Below are positions 1 to 10,100 of a stretch of 35,161 bases of DNA, piece after piece (positions within the stretch are counted from its first letter, which is position 1; each line of letters opens with the position of its first letter). Source of the DNA: Verrucomicrobiaceae bacterium E54 (GTDB lineage Bacteria; Verrucomicrobiota; Verrucomicrobiia; Verrucomicrobiales; Akkermansiaceae); contig JAKZES010000055.1 of the NCBI GenBank assembly GCA_022548915.1, positions 1 to 35,161 of the forward strand. The letters are read 5' to 3'. The translations under genes were made by a program, and so were the position numbers. The notes below the pieces were generated by a model that saw only the letters and a program-made list of their open reading frames with translations, did no database searches and was not told where the DNA came from.

Positions 1-63
1 ATCGGCATCTTTGGGAATCTGGAGGGGATGCCGATTCGGAGATCGGCGGTCCTCCCCGACCCG

Positions 64-780
64 TCACTCCAGATCCAGCTTCTGGATCCAGACGTTGCGG
101 AACTTCACCGGGTTGTGGTGGCCCTGGAACTTGATCGGGCCCGGCTCGGGTCCCTCCGGCTTGCCGGCGCCGGTCTTGCGGGGGATCTCGTAGTCGTCGT
201 GGATGACCTCGCCATTGTGAACGACCGTGATCCGTGCGTTCTCGGTCTTCTCCCCGCCCTCGAAACGGGCCGCGCGAAAGACGATGTCGTAGCTTTGCCA
301 CTCACCGGCGGGGCGTGAGACGAGTTTGTCCGGCTTCTTCAGCTTGTAGAGGCTCCCCGCGTAGCTGGGCTTGTAGTCCTTCTCGCTCACCCCGTGCGAG
401 TTCAGGATCTGCACCTCGTAGCGCTGCTGGATGTAGATGCCGGAATTGCCGTTTTCCTCGGCACTCTTCGCGTCCTTCCGGTCGTTGACGTTGAACTCCA
501 CATGCAGACGGAAATCCCGGTAGTTCTCCGGCGTGACCAGGCTGTCCCATTTCGGCGAGGCGGTCAGCACCCCGTCCTCGAACACCCACTGGTTCTTCAC
601 CTTGTCGTTCTCGGGAATCAGCATGTGCCCTTCGGGGCCGACGAGTTGAACAGCATCGGCGGGCATTCCCTCCTTGCCAGCTTCAATGATCCCTTTGGTC
701 GTCGGAGCACCGGTCAGGACCGTGGCGGACAAGAGAAAACCCAGGGAGACGAAGGATCGCGGCGACAGGTGATGCTTCAT
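64..780 (-). CDS. Secreted DUF1080 (3-keto-disaccharide hydrolase-type) protein
   Basis: This 238-residue protein starts with MKHHLSPRSF followed by a hydrophobic stretch ending near a TGAPTTKG cleavage region, so it should be exported. I chose the ATG at 780 over an in-frame start at 816 because it places the signal peptide at the N terminus; neither has a clear Shine-Dalgarno. The body has the concanavalin-like signature of the DUF1080 family: FEDGVLTASPKWDSLVTPE, then YRDFRLHVEFNV, NGNSGIYIQQRYEVQIL and the C-terminal PGPIKFQGHHNPVKFRNVWI. Members occur in large numbers in Planctomycetes and Verrucomicrobia and some hydrolyse 3-keto-glycosides. It lies 197 bp downstream of the PVC heme protein on the same strand, fitting oxidation of a sugar followed by hydrolysis of the keto-sugar. 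The substrate is unknown. Confidence 0.9.
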   Translation of the reverse strand: MKHHLSPRSFVSLGFLLSATVLTGAPTTKGIIEAGKEGMPADAVQLVGPEGHMLIPENDKVKNQWVFEDGVLTASPKWDSLVTPENYRDFRLHVEFNVNDRKDAKSAEENGNSGIYIQQRYEVQILNSHGVSEKDYKPSYAGSLYKLKKPDKLVSRPAGEWQSYDIVFRAARFEGGEKTENARITVVHNGEVIHDDYEIPRKTGAGKPEGPEPGPIKFQGHHNPVKFRNVWIQKLDLE

Positions 781-977
781 GAGGAAATCAATGGCTGTCC
801 TGAAAGGGAAAATCAATTCAACAGAAGACCGCGAAGAAAGCGAAGAATGAATGCGTTGGGAGCGTTTGGCCTCTCATCCAAAGTTGGAATCCTCCAAGCT
901 GGCCTCCGATCCAGTCAGACTCTTGAGACTTGGCGAACTTTGCGACCTTCGGTGAAAACCCATGTCGGCATCCAGGC

Positions 978-3900
978 TCATGGAAACTCGAGAGTGCGGA
1001 GGTAGGCGATGAGGTCGCGCATCTCCTTCTTGCTCAGGATCTGGCCCATCGGCGGCATGGTCGACATGGCGCTGGAGACCGACTTGATCCCGGACCGGGG
1101 ATACTCGGTGCGCTCCTGGTCCACGGGATCGGCGATGGCCACGAAGTCGTCCGCGTCCTCGAGCAGCATGCCGCCGACCAGGGTGCCGTCATTGAGGCTC
1201 AGGGAAACCATGCCGTAGCCCGAGGCGATTCGCGCATTGGGATCCACGAGCGATTCCATGAGGTAGGCCGCGCTATGCCGGGTACCGGCATCCTGCAGGC
1301 TCGGTCCGGCCACCCCGCCCTTGCGGTGCGGACTGGCAATGTGGCAGCGGGAGCACTGCGCGGCCCCATGATTGTAGAAGACCCGGCGCCCCAGGCCGGG
1401 GTCGCCCCCTTCCAGGGTGAGCTCGAACTCGGCAAGTGGATCGTCGGACGGCAGGCCGGCCCGGTAGGCCGACAAGGCGGCCCCGACCTCCGCCTCGTCA
1501 CGCTTCTCCGCCGCCTCGATCACATCGAGCCGGATCGCCAGCGGCAGCTCGTCGAGCTTTTCCAGCATCTCCAGGATCGCCGCCGCGGCCCCGCTACCCG
1601 GAAGCCCGCCCAGTTCGCTGAGTGCCACTTGCGCATCGAAGACGTCATCCCGGCCCAGCATCGCCGCGGCTTCGACCAGGGCCTCATCGGGCGCCACTTC
1701 CACCAGCGTCTGGAGGCTCGCCCGGCGCACTTCGGGCTCCTCCGCCCGGACGGTCTGCTTGAGGATCCCGATCAACTCGGGGGTCACCTCCTTGCGCAGG
1801 CTCTTGAGCGCCGCCAGGCGCACGTCGCGAAGGTTCTCGTCATTGAGGAACTGCGCCTTGAGGATGGCTCGCGACGGGGCCTCGTCGAAGGATTCCCCGG
1901 TGTTCAAGGATTCGGCGAGGACCATGCCCACGGCATGCTTGAACAGACGCTGGAGACCGGCGCCAATCGCCTCTCTCACCGCATCCAGGCTCCGTTCCCC
2001 GGAAATCGGGCGGATCTTGCCCGTCGTCGGATCCCCGGCCGGTGGATTCTCCCAGCGCTTCAGTTGAAACAATGCCTCCACGCGCGTGTCATCGGGAAGA
2101 CTCTCGTCTTCCGCCATCGCCAGCAGCGCCAGCGCCCCCTCCGGTTCACCCACCCGCACGATGGAGTTGATGATGCGGTAGTCGATCGGGGTGGTCGAGG
2201 TGCCCACCAGATGAGTCGCCGCGGCCAGCGCCGGGCGGGCCCCATCGATGTAGCCGTCGTTGATGGCCTGCACGGTCTCGATGACCAGCGAGGGGTCCTT
2301 GTCCCCGAGGAAATGCGCGATGGCCGGGTCAGCCAGGCGCCGCAGCGCGATGATGAGGCCGAGCCGGACTTCGGCCGAGGCGTGATCCTTGAATCGCAGA
2401 AGATCCGCGCTGGTCCCATTCGCCTCGGCAATGAGCCGCATCCCGTGCACCGCACCGTGGCGCAGGTAGGCGTCGCCCCCGTCGTTGCCCTCAAGAACCT
2501 TGATCAGGTGCGGGACGTCCTCGGCGTGGCCGAGCTTGCCGAGCGCGATGGACGCCAGCATGCGGGTATTGAGATGCGGATCATCAAGCAGGGCGACCAG
2601 GACTTCGCGGCCGGCCTGCGCGCGGGCGTCGCCGAGCGCCTGGGCGACCTGTCCGCGCACCCGCCAACTGTCGTCCGCCGCCAGCCGCGTGAGCGCGGCC
2701 ACCGAGGCCTTGTCCTGCTGCACCCGGGCCAGTTGGCCGAGCCCCCACACACCGTGAAGGCGGGTGACGAGCGGGTTCTCCGGGCGGGTCGCCTTCACGA
2801 AATGAGGACGATTCGCCACCTCGGCCGCGAGGGCGAACTGGGCCCGCTGACGCACCCGCAGATCCTCATGCTTCATCAGCTCGGCGAGCGCCTCCGGGCG
2901 GCGATGCCCGAAGCCTTCGGCAAACAGGGAGCGGACTTCCTCGACGACCGGCTTGGCCGTCTGCTTCGGATCGTGAAACACGAAAATCGTGCCAAACTCG
3001 TAGGTCTGCCACCCTCCAGTAAAATCACTTACGTAAATTTTCCCGTCGTATCCAAATTCGATATCGGTGTTCAGAAATCCCTTGATGAAGGTCTCGGCGG
3101 CGGCGATTTCGAAGCCGGCACCGGCCGGTGCCATCTCAAACGCGATCACCTCGCTCTCCCCGCCCCGGTAGTCGCAGACGAAGAACCGGTTGTCCCAGTG
3201 CTCCGCCAGCCCGGTGCCCGGGTTGTAGGCCAATCCGGACGGTCCCACGCTGAGGTGCCCCGCCGGGGGAAGAATGGCCCGGGGACGGTTCTCGCCCTCG
3301 ATCTCCCACCACGACTCCGCCATCCAGGGCGTGTCGTGCCTCGGGGTCACATCAATCGCGTGCGGGAAGTTGCGGAAGTTCTGGTTGCCGCGGTTCCATC
3401 CGGAGACCGCCCCTTCCACCATCGGCACCACCCGCGCCTTGTCGCCGTAGTCGCAGTTGTTATCGACCGAAAAGGCCATGCCGTAGCGGTCGAAGGCGAT
3501 CTCCTTGGGATTGCGCAACTCGTAATGGACGACCTCCAGATTACCGCCGTCAGGTTCCATCCGGAAGATCGCGCCGCCATACTGGTCGTAGAGATGACGC
3601 CCGTCGGCGGTTTCGAGGTCGTAGCCGCGATCGCCGATGGTGAAATAGATGCGCCCGTCCGGCCCGAAGGCGAAGCCGTTGAGGTCGTGACCGCTCAAGC
3701 TGACGCTGATCCCGTAGCCGTCCTGCAAGGAGGTTCGCTCGTCGGACACCCCGTCCCCATCCTTGTCCTCGAGCATCCAGACATGCGGGATGCAGGCGAA
3801 GTAGACCTTGCCGTTGGCCGCCATGATGCCGGCAGCGGTGCCGTCGAGCGGGTCGTTGAAGCCGTCGGCATACAACCATGACTTGTCCGCCTTCCCATCG

Positions 3901-4364
3901 CCGTCGGCATCCTCCAGCACGCGGATCTTCTCGGCATGCTTCGTGTAGTAGCCGGGCTCCTTCTTGTCGGCGTACTTCTCGTAGAGCGCGAGGCGATCCG
4001 CGGTGGTGCGCAGTCCCACTTCATCCCGCAGCCAGTGCCAGTTCCGGCGGTTGTCCTCGATCCCCCGGCCGAAGCGGTGCGTCTCCGCGACAAACAGACG
4101 GTTCTGCTCGTCGATCGAGATTGCCGTGGCATTCAGCACGTCCGGTTGCCGCGCAAACACGCCGGCCTCCATCCCCTCGGGATAGGTGATGGTCGCCAGG
4201 ATCGCCTTGTCGGCATCGACCAACTCGACGGGTTCCTCGCTGGCGGTTCCCTCGATCTTGGCGGGAGCCGCCTTCTCTGCCGGCAGGGCCGTGACCAGAG
4301 GCGGGGCCATGGCGAGGAGGAACCAGCAGATTAGCGAGCAATGATGGGATTGGGAGAGCTTCAT
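978..4364 (-). CDS. PVC-type membrane-bound dehydrogenase with HEAT repeats and C-terminal cytochrome c
   Basis: The protein has 1128 residues. The start at 4364 gives MKLSQSHHCSLICWFLLAMA, an obvious signal peptide; the open frame continues upstream to 5798 but that part is antisense to the sulfatase. Residues about 55-460 form the beta-propeller-like domain seen in PVC membrane-bound dehydrogenases, with calcium-loop-like patches such as EDADGDGKADKSW and EDKDGDGVSDE. About 480-850 are alanine/leucine-rich HEAT-type repeats. A heme-binding motif CSRCH sits at about residue 1004-1008, and a distal heme-ligand candidate lies in the STMPPMGQILS segment near the C terminus. These multi-domain proteins are typical of Planctomycetes and Verrucomicrobia and are thought to oxidise sugars in the periplasm and pass electrons to cytochrome c. 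It is divergent from the sulfatase at 4515 with a 150 bp shared upstream region. Confidence 0.93.
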   Translation of the reverse strand: MKLSQSHHCSLICWFLLAMAPPLVTALPAEKAAPAKIEGTASEEPVELVDADKAILATITYPEGMEAGVFARQPDVLNATAISIDEQNRLFVAETHRFGRGIEDNRRNWHWLRDEVGLRTTADRLALYEKYADKKEPGYYTKHAEKIRVLEDADGDGKADKSWLYADGFNDPLDGTAAGIMAANGKVYFACIPHVWMLEDKDGDGVSDERTSLQDGYGISVSLSGHDLNGFAFGPDGRIYFTIGDRGYDLETADGRHLYDQYGGAIFRMEPDGGNLEVVHYELRNPKEIAFDRYGMAFSVDNNCDYGDKARVVPMVEGAVSGWNRGNQNFRNFPHAIDVTPRHDTPWMAESWWEIEGENRPRAILPPAGHLSVGPSGLAYNPGTGLAEHWDNRFFVCDYRGGESEVIAFEMAPAGAGFEIAAAETFIKGFLNTDIEFGYDGKIYVSDFTGGWQTYEFGTIFVFHDPKQTAKPVVEEVRSLFAEGFGHRRPEALAELMKHEDLRVRQRAQFALAAEVANRPHFVKATRPENPLVTRLHGVWGLGQLARVQQDKASVAALTRLAADDSWRVRGQVAQALGDARAQAGREVLVALLDDPHLNTRMLASIALGKLGHAEDVPHLIKVLEGNDGGDAYLRHGAVHGMRLIAEANGTSADLLRFKDHASAEVRLGLIIALRRLADPAIAHFLGDKDPSLVIETVQAINDGYIDGARPALAAATHLVGTSTTPIDYRIINSIVRVGEPEGALALLAMAEDESLPDDTRVEALFQLKRWENPPAGDPTTGKIRPISGERSLDAVREAIGAGLQRLFKHAVGMVLAESLNTGESFDEAPSRAILKAQFLNDENLRDVRLAALKSLRKEVTPELIGILKQTVRAEEPEVRRASLQTLVEVAPDEALVEAAAMLGRDDVFDAQVALSELGGLPGSGAAAAILEMLEKLDELPLAIRLDVIEAAEKRDEAEVGAALSAYRAGLPSDDPLAEFELTLEGGDPGLGRRVFYNHGAAQCSRCHIASPHRKGGVAGPSLQDAGTRHSAAYLMESLVDPNARIASGYGMVSLSLNDGTLVGGMLLEDADDFVAIADPVDQERTEYPRSGIKSVSSAMSTMPPMGQILSKKEMRDLIAYLRTLEFP

Positions 4365-4514
4365 GGAAAGGACCCCGGGCAGGCCGGCTGCCGGAAGGCA
4401 CAGTTGACGGTCGCGGCGGCCCTCCTCTTTCACCGCCGGGTGGCCTTTGCAAGTCGTGGGGGGAGCTCGAAAGCGCCATTGCCAGCCCGAGGGCCCTTCC
4501 TTCAGTCTCCCCCC

Positions 4515-5834
4515 ATGCCCCGCCTGTTTCTTGCCCTCATCGCTCTGATCACCGCCGCCGTGGCCCGGCCGCCCAACATCATCGTCATCCTCGTCGACGA
4601 CCTCGGCTACGGCGACCTCGCCTGCTACGGCGCGAAAGACATGCGGACGCCGCGGCTCGACCGCCTGATGCAAGCCGGCACCCGCTTCGACCAGTTCTAC
4701 GCCAACTGCACCGTCTGCACGCCGACCCGCGCCTCGCTGATGACCGGGCGCTATCCCGACCTCGTCGGGGCTCCCGGGGTGATCCGGCAGGATGCCCCGA
4801 AAAGCTGGGGCTACTTCCGGCCTTCCGGTCCCACCCTGCCCGAGCTTCTCAAGACGGGAGGCTACCACACGGCCCTGATCGGCAAGTGGCACCTCGGCTA
4901 CGACTCCCCCAACCTGCCCAACGACCGTGGCTTCGACCACTTCCACGGCTTCCTCGGGGACATGATGAACGACTACTACACCCACCTCCGCGGCGGGGTG
5001 AACTGGATGCGCCTCAACAAGGAAACCATCACCGCGGAAGGGCACGCCACCGAGGTCTTCACCCGCTGGTCGATCGACTATCTCAAGGAGCGATCCAAGC
5101 AACCGGAGAAGCCCTTCTTCCTCTACCTCGCCTACAACGCCCCGCACTTCCCCATCCAGCCACCCGTGGAATGGGAGGACAAGGTCCTGGCCCGCGAGCA
5201 GGGCATCGATCCCGCCCGCGCGAGGAACGTCGCCTTCGTCGAGCACACCGATCACGAGATCGGCAAGGTCCTCGATGCCCTTGAGGAACTGAAGCTCAGC
5301 AAGGACACGCTCGTGATCTTCACCTCCGACAACGGCGGTTCGATCCCCCACGCCCAGCGCAACCTGCCGCTGCGCGGCGGCAAGCAGGACCACTGGGAAG
5401 GCGGCATCCGGGTGCCCACCTGCGTGGTCTGGCCCGACCGGATTCCCGCCGGAAAACGCAGCGCTACCCCGGGCATGACCATGGACCTGCTCCCCACCCT
5501 TTGCGAGATCGCCGAGATCCTGGTCGAGCACGAGATCGATGGCCAGAGCCTCGCTCCTGTTTGGCTCAAAGGCGAAGCCGGTGACCCGGACCGCACCATG
5601 ATCTGGGTGCGCCGTGAAGGCGGCCACCACCAGGGCCGCGCCTACTACGCCATTCGCCAGGGCAAATGGAAACTCCTGCAGAACACGCCGATGGAGCCGA
5701 TGCAACTCGTCGACCTCGAAGCCGATCCATTCGAGGAGAATCCGAAGCCGGCGGAGGGCCAGATTGCGAGCAAGCTCCACAACAAGCTCATGAGCCACAT
5801 CCAGAAGGCCGGCGCGGTGCCGTGGCAGAAGTAG
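4515..5834 (+). CDS. Secreted type I (formylglycine-dependent) sulfatase
   Basis: This 439-residue protein begins MPRLFLALIALITAAVARPP, a short signal peptide. The start at 4515 is preferred over the open frame from 4341 because the upstream part overlaps the divergent gene's start. Residues NIIVILVDDLGYGD (about 21-34) carry the metal-binding Asp pair D28-D29. The motif CTPTR at 68-72 is the Cys-X-Pro-X-Arg formylglycine site, so an anaerobic or aerobic sulfatase-maturing enzyme elsewhere in the genome should activate it. IGKWHLG (about residue 122) and TSDNGG (about 273) are the other family hallmarks. It probably removes sulfate esters from a polysaccharide or glycan in the periplasm. It converges on the SGNH hydrolase and ends at a nested inverted repeat. 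No Shine-Dalgarno is evident. Confidence 0.95.
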   Translation: MPRLFLALIALITAAVARPPNIIVILVDDLGYGDLACYGAKDMRTPRLDRLMQAGTRFDQFYANCTVCTPTRASLMTGRYPDLVGAPGVIRQDAPKSWGYFRPSGPTLPELLKTGGYHTALIGKWHLGYDSPNLPNDRGFDHFHGFLGDMMNDYYTHLRGGVNWMRLNKETITAEGHATEVFTRWSIDYLKERSKQPEKPFFLYLAYNAPHFPIQPPVEWEDKVLAREQGIDPARARNVAFVEHTDHEIGKVLDALEELKLSKDTLVIFTSDNGGSIPHAQRNLPLRGGKQDHWEGGIRVPTCVVWPDRIPAGKRSATPGMTMDLLPTLCEIAEILVEHEIDGQSLAPVWLKGEAGDPDRTMIWVRREGGHHQGRAYYAIRQGKWKLLQNTPMEPMQLVDLEADPFEENPKPAEGQIASKLHNKLMSHIQKAGAVPWQK

Positions 5835-5837
5835 AGA

Positions 5838-5904
5838 GGAGGTCAGACACTCCTGTCTGACGAAACGGTCGCGAGATGGAGTCAGACAAGAGCGTCTGAC
5901 CTCC
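5838..5904. repeat. REPIN-like nested palindrome between convergent genes
   Basis: Two 24-base arms (5838-5861 and 5881-5904) are inverted copies with two mismatches, separated by 19 bases. Each arm is itself a small hairpin: GTCAGACA CTCC TGTCTGAC in the first, and GTCAGACA AGAG CGTCTGAC in the second. In RNA from the minus strand both mismatches become G-U pairs, so the long stem would be complete on that strand. It begins 3 bases after the sulfatase stop and ends 5 bases before the stop codon of the SGNH gene. No T-run follows on either side, so it is a palindromic repeat that may act as a bidirectional transcript end or mRNA stabiliser rather than a classic intrinsic terminator. Confidence 0.8.
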
Positions 5905-5909
5905 CCCCC

Positions 5910-7160
5910 CTACTCGAGCGCCTTCTTGATTCCCGCGGCCACCGCCTCGCCGAGCACCTTCCGCTCCTCGTCCTTGTAGAAGTGGACATCGTTCTGCTTG
6001 CGCCAGTTGTCGAAGACCGGCGATGCCTCAATGACACCGTAAAGGTCGGTCACGATGATGTCCGGGTGGCGCTGGATCACCCCCAGCGCGGCTTCGTTGA
6101 ATTCCTTCGCCGCCCCCTTGCGGCGGGCGTACGGGCCCGGACGGTTGTTGGGCACGGGAGTGGTCGAGCACCAGATCAGTTTCGCCCCGGTCTTGCGCAG
6201 GCTCGTGATCAGCTTCTCGAGGTTGGCCTGGTAGTCGGCCTTGGGCACCGAATAGGCCCCGAAGCTGTCGCTCTCCCCGTCGTAGACCTGCTTGAGGTCG
6301 TGGAGCCCGTGGTTGAACTGGATGACATCCCATCCAAATCCCTCGTCCTCGTATTCACCGAGCCACAGCTCGACATTGGTCACGCCCCGCGTGCTTGGCC
6401 CGCCATTGCCCTCGATCCGGTGGTAGTTGGCAATTCCCTTCAGGGCCGCCTTGGCCGCGTCGTGGTAGTTCATGCTGATCGAATCGCCGATGACCAGCAC
6501 CCGCGGCAGATCCGGATCGTCGGTCGCCCGCGGGTCGGGCAGCGGCTCGACTTCGAGCCTGTCGGCCACAACGCGCTCTTCGCCCGGCGCCCCATGAACC
6601 GTCGCCCTCCAGAAACCCTCGGCCAGGGCCGCGGGCTCGAGCGGCTCACGGACGAAAATCCGCCAGTTCCGGTCGCGAAGTGAGACGGGCAGGCTTTTCC
6701 CGTCCACCTTGAGCACGCCGCCGCGCGCCGCATCGTCCGTCCCGGCCTTGAACCATCCGGTCACTTCGTTTCCGTCGGCGGAGACCCCGGTCTTGGCACC
6801 GCGATCGGCTCCAAGGAAAATCGTCGCCACCCGGGCGACGAAGGGTTGCCCCGCCGCCACCGCCTTCCGGTTCGCCCCATCGATGCCCTGGAAGGTTGCC
6901 AGCGCCGGTCCCTCCAGCTCCTTGAAGCTCTTCCACTCTCCGAGTTCCACAACCTGGGTCTCATCGGTCCAGTGGATGGTGAACCGCGACTTCGCGGCCT
7001 CCGTCTTCGGGTCGTATTCCGTCTCTTTGAGAAGCTCGAAGGACTTTGCCGCCACATCCACCTTGAAGATGTGCCCGTTGGCACCGTCGAGGTCTTCCGC
7101 GGCGGCAGAAGGTCCGGCAAGCATGAGGCCGACAAGGGCCATTGAGGAGATCGCTTTCAT
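5910..7160 (-). CDS. Secreted SGNH/GDSL hydrolase with N-terminal accessory domain
   Basis: The protein has 416 residues and a signal peptide, MKAISSMALVGLMLAGPSAAAED; the ATG at 7160 was chosen for this reason. The C-terminal half is an SGNH hydrolase: VLVIGDSIS gives the nucleophile S227, GNGGPSTRG (251-259) looks like the glycine block, FNHGLHD (282-288) replaces the more usual GxND block, and DVH (391-393) supplies the Asp-His of the triad. Residues about 25-200 form a separate beta-rich region I do not recognise by name. The likely role is deacylation of a carbohydrate or other ester in the periplasm. It lies 19 bp downstream of the DUF6288 gene on the same strand, so the two are probably co-transcribed. 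Confidence 0.88.
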   Translation of the reverse strand: MKAISSMALVGLMLAGPSAAAEDLDGANGHIFKVDVAAKSFELLKETEYDPKTEAAKSRFTIHWTDETQVVELGEWKSFKELEGPALATFQGIDGANRKAVAAGQPFVARVATIFLGADRGAKTGVSADGNEVTGWFKAGTDDAARGGVLKVDGKSLPVSLRDRNWRIFVREPLEPAALAEGFWRATVHGAPGEERVVADRLEVEPLPDPRATDDPDLPRVLVIGDSISMNYHDAAKAALKGIANYHRIEGNGGPSTRGVTNVELWLGEYEDEGFGWDVIQFNHGLHDLKQVYDGESDSFGAYSVPKADYQANLEKLITSLRKTGAKLIWCSTTPVPNNRPGPYARRKGAAKEFNEAALGVIQRHPDIIVTDLYGVIEASPVFDNWRKQNDVHFYKDEERKVLGEAVAAGIKKALE

Positions 7161-7179
7161 GGTCTCGTTGAAGCGTGCT

Positions 7180-10100
7180 TCAGTCGCGTTCGAACACCAG
7201 CAGGGGCGAACTCCAGCCCTCCTTGTGCCGGTTGCTGAAGTCACCCCTCTCGATGAAGAGGTAGTCGGTGCCGTTCACCGTCTTCGGTTTCATCCGCAGC
7301 GCCTGGTAGCGCTCGAGGTCCATCAAGTGGTCACCGGACCAGATCCGGATCGGATCATCCGTGGTTCCGCCATTCCCGAGGGTGATGTCGCCAAAGGCCG
7401 GGTTCCGGGGATTGCGGGGCTTCCCGGGGTCGAACTCGTCGATCGTCGGCACCTCGCCGATCAGCTTCCACGAATCCATCACGCCCGGATTCGCCACGAA
7501 CTCGCCGTCCCAACGGAACATCGGCGCATTCTCCCGCTCCTCGTCGCTGTCCGAGAACTGCGCCGCCTGCCACTCGGTCGAAAGCATCGGCACCACGGTC
7601 GCCGACTTGCGGACCAGATCGTCGCCGGTCGGCGGGAGTTTCTGTTCCTCAAGGATCAGGCTGATCCGCCCCTGCGGGATGCGCTCCGTCGGCTTCGCGT
7701 CGCGCTTGTCGTTGTAGCGGATGAAGCTCTTGAGCGCGATGGTCACCTCGCCCTTGTTGAACTCGTCGACCCATTCCTTGGTCACGAAGGCACCGTAGGG
7801 CTGTTCGCCTCCACCGCGGTTGATCGTCCTGTCGTGCTCGATGAACGGCTTGCCGTTGATCCAGATGCCGTAACCGTTGCCGTTGCCCACGTGCACGGCG
7901 TGATTGACCCGCATCCGGTAGCGGTGCCCGTCCTTCAGCGGCGGCACGTCGAAGGTCCCGCGCATGAGAAGCACCTCCTTGTCCCACAGGGTATGGATCG
8001 GGGTCGCCCCGAAACAGACCGGGCCGACACACTGGTCCGAACACTTCGAAAACGGTCCGTCGGGGATCTTCCCCATGTAGTTTCCGAAGGGAGACCGCCC
8101 GGTCTTCCACCCGGCGGCAGCGGCATCGAAATCCCGGCTGAACCAGGCCTCCATGCCCTTCGGCAGGGTCACCGGGCGGTAGCGGCAGGTCAGTTGGTCA
8201 AAGGGAACCTGCTCGGACGGAATCGGATCGAAGGTGTGGTAGGCCCATTCGGCCTCGTGGAGATCAAGGAACATCCGCCAGTCGTAGTCGGAGTTCCCCG
8301 CCCGCTCATGGAGCCCGACGAGCTGGTCCATCGGGTCGCTGCGTCCCCCACAAACGATGTTCTGCACCTCGAGGGCGGCCAGCGGACCGAGCCGCTTGCG
8401 GTTTCGCCCGACGAATTCCGGGATCAACTCGTCGGTGATGATCGGCGTGATCGCCTTCTTCAGCTCCGGTCCGAACTGGCTTGGATCCGCGGCCAGGAAG
8501 AACTCCTTGTAGGGAAGGATCTCGTCCGGATAGCGCTCCCGGGCGATCCGGTAGAGCACGTCGAGACCGCCCGGCACGTCCGCCAGCGATCCGGCGATGT
8601 ATTCCAGATGCGAATCGAGCGTGGAGGCGATGTCCTGGCCGCCCGGGGCGGTCTTCACCCCCGCGTAGCCGGTGTAGCTTTCCTCGAGCGTTTCGACCGC
8701 CAGCTGCTGCACTTCGGGCGCGGCCTCGCGGAGCCTGTCCCGGATCGGGTGCAACAGACCGAGCGTGAGCGCCGAGCGCTGGTTGGTGCGGATGAGTTCG
8801 CCGATCGGCGGAAGCACCTTGCGGTAGGTCCTCTCGTCGGCCGCCGCCGGGGTCAGCGCCATCATCGCCGCATTCCGGAGCCACCACTCGGAATGGTCGA
8901 GATAGGACAGCAGCAGGTCGACATGCGGGACCACCTTGTCGGCCGGTGCCCGGCCGATCACGTGCAGGCAGGCATCCTTGACCCACCACGATTCCTCGGG
9001 GTCCGCCACGGCCTTGACCGCGAGGTCGATCACCTCATCGGTGAGCAGGTCGGTCATCTTCTCCTTCACGAGGGCGGTATCGAGGGCCGAGAACATCGCC
9101 CGGCGGATCCGCGGCGACTTGGACTGGAGGAACTCCATCATCAGCTCCGGTCGCGCCTCTCCTCCCGGTTCCCGCCAGCCGATGTAGCCGCGGTTGACGC
9201 CCAGCACCTTGGCCGCGGCGATCTGCCGGATGACGTAATCCTGGTGGTGGATGTAGTAGCGGATCAGCTCGTCGCTGACGGTCCCGGGCCCGTGGAACTT
9301 GCGCAGGAAGGGGATGCTCGCAGCGGTCGCAAGCGTCTCGCCGGACAGGTCCGCCTTCTTGCCCTCGGCATCCGGGACCGCTTCAAGCGACAGGAAGTCG
9401 TTGTCGGCCTCGGTACCCCAGGGTTGTTCGGGCAGCTTGTAGGGCTTCGAATACTTCGTCGGCGGCGCGCCGAAGATCCGCAGTTTCTTGCGGGGCACGG
9501 TGTAGGCCCAGCCGTAGGCGACGCCCCACTTCTCGACGTCGTAGCCGCCTCCTCCGAGGATTCCGAACGAGCCGTCATGGCGGCGGGAAAGCTCGTAGTG
9601 CCAGCGCCGCTGGTCCATGAAGTCGCGGTACTGCGTCGGCTGCTTGTCGCGCATCAGCCCCATCGAGGAACTCCGCCAGATCTCCCCGATGCCCCCGCCG
9701 GTGTGCCCGTGAAGCATGAAGGACGTGGTGTAGAAGGAGGTCTTGGCATTGACGTCGCGGGCGGCGGCATAGACCGAGTTCTCACCGTCGGGCGTCAGCG
9801 CCGCCGCCGCCGCCATCGCGAAGGCGAGGTTGCCGTTCTTGCCGTTGTCCACGAATCCGCACTCGGGGCGGCCGTCGCCATAGGGATTACCACCCCGGCC
9901 GGAATAGCGGTAGAAATGGCGCAGCGCTCCGAGCAGGGCGTGCTCCGGAACATCCGCCCCGCACTCCTTGGCCAGCAGCAGGAAGGTCACCACCGCCGTA
10001 CCGGCGGCATTGAGATGGCCCATGCCGTAGGTCACGCTGGGCACGCCGCCGCGACCGGCCCAGGCATCGTTGTACTGGCCCGCCACGGCGCTATCGACCC

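Noticed and set aside
930-3881. 983-codon open frame on the plus strand opposite the PVC heme protein gene
   Set aside because: It is a GC-driven shadow. The protein is Arg/His/Gly/Val-rich with no domain, while the opposite strand encodes a clear multi-domain protein with a signal peptide and CSRCH.
4365-5798. Minus-strand extension of the PVC heme protein frame by 478 codons
   Set aside because: It is antisense to the sulfatase, has no motif, and the signal peptide at 4364 marks the true start.
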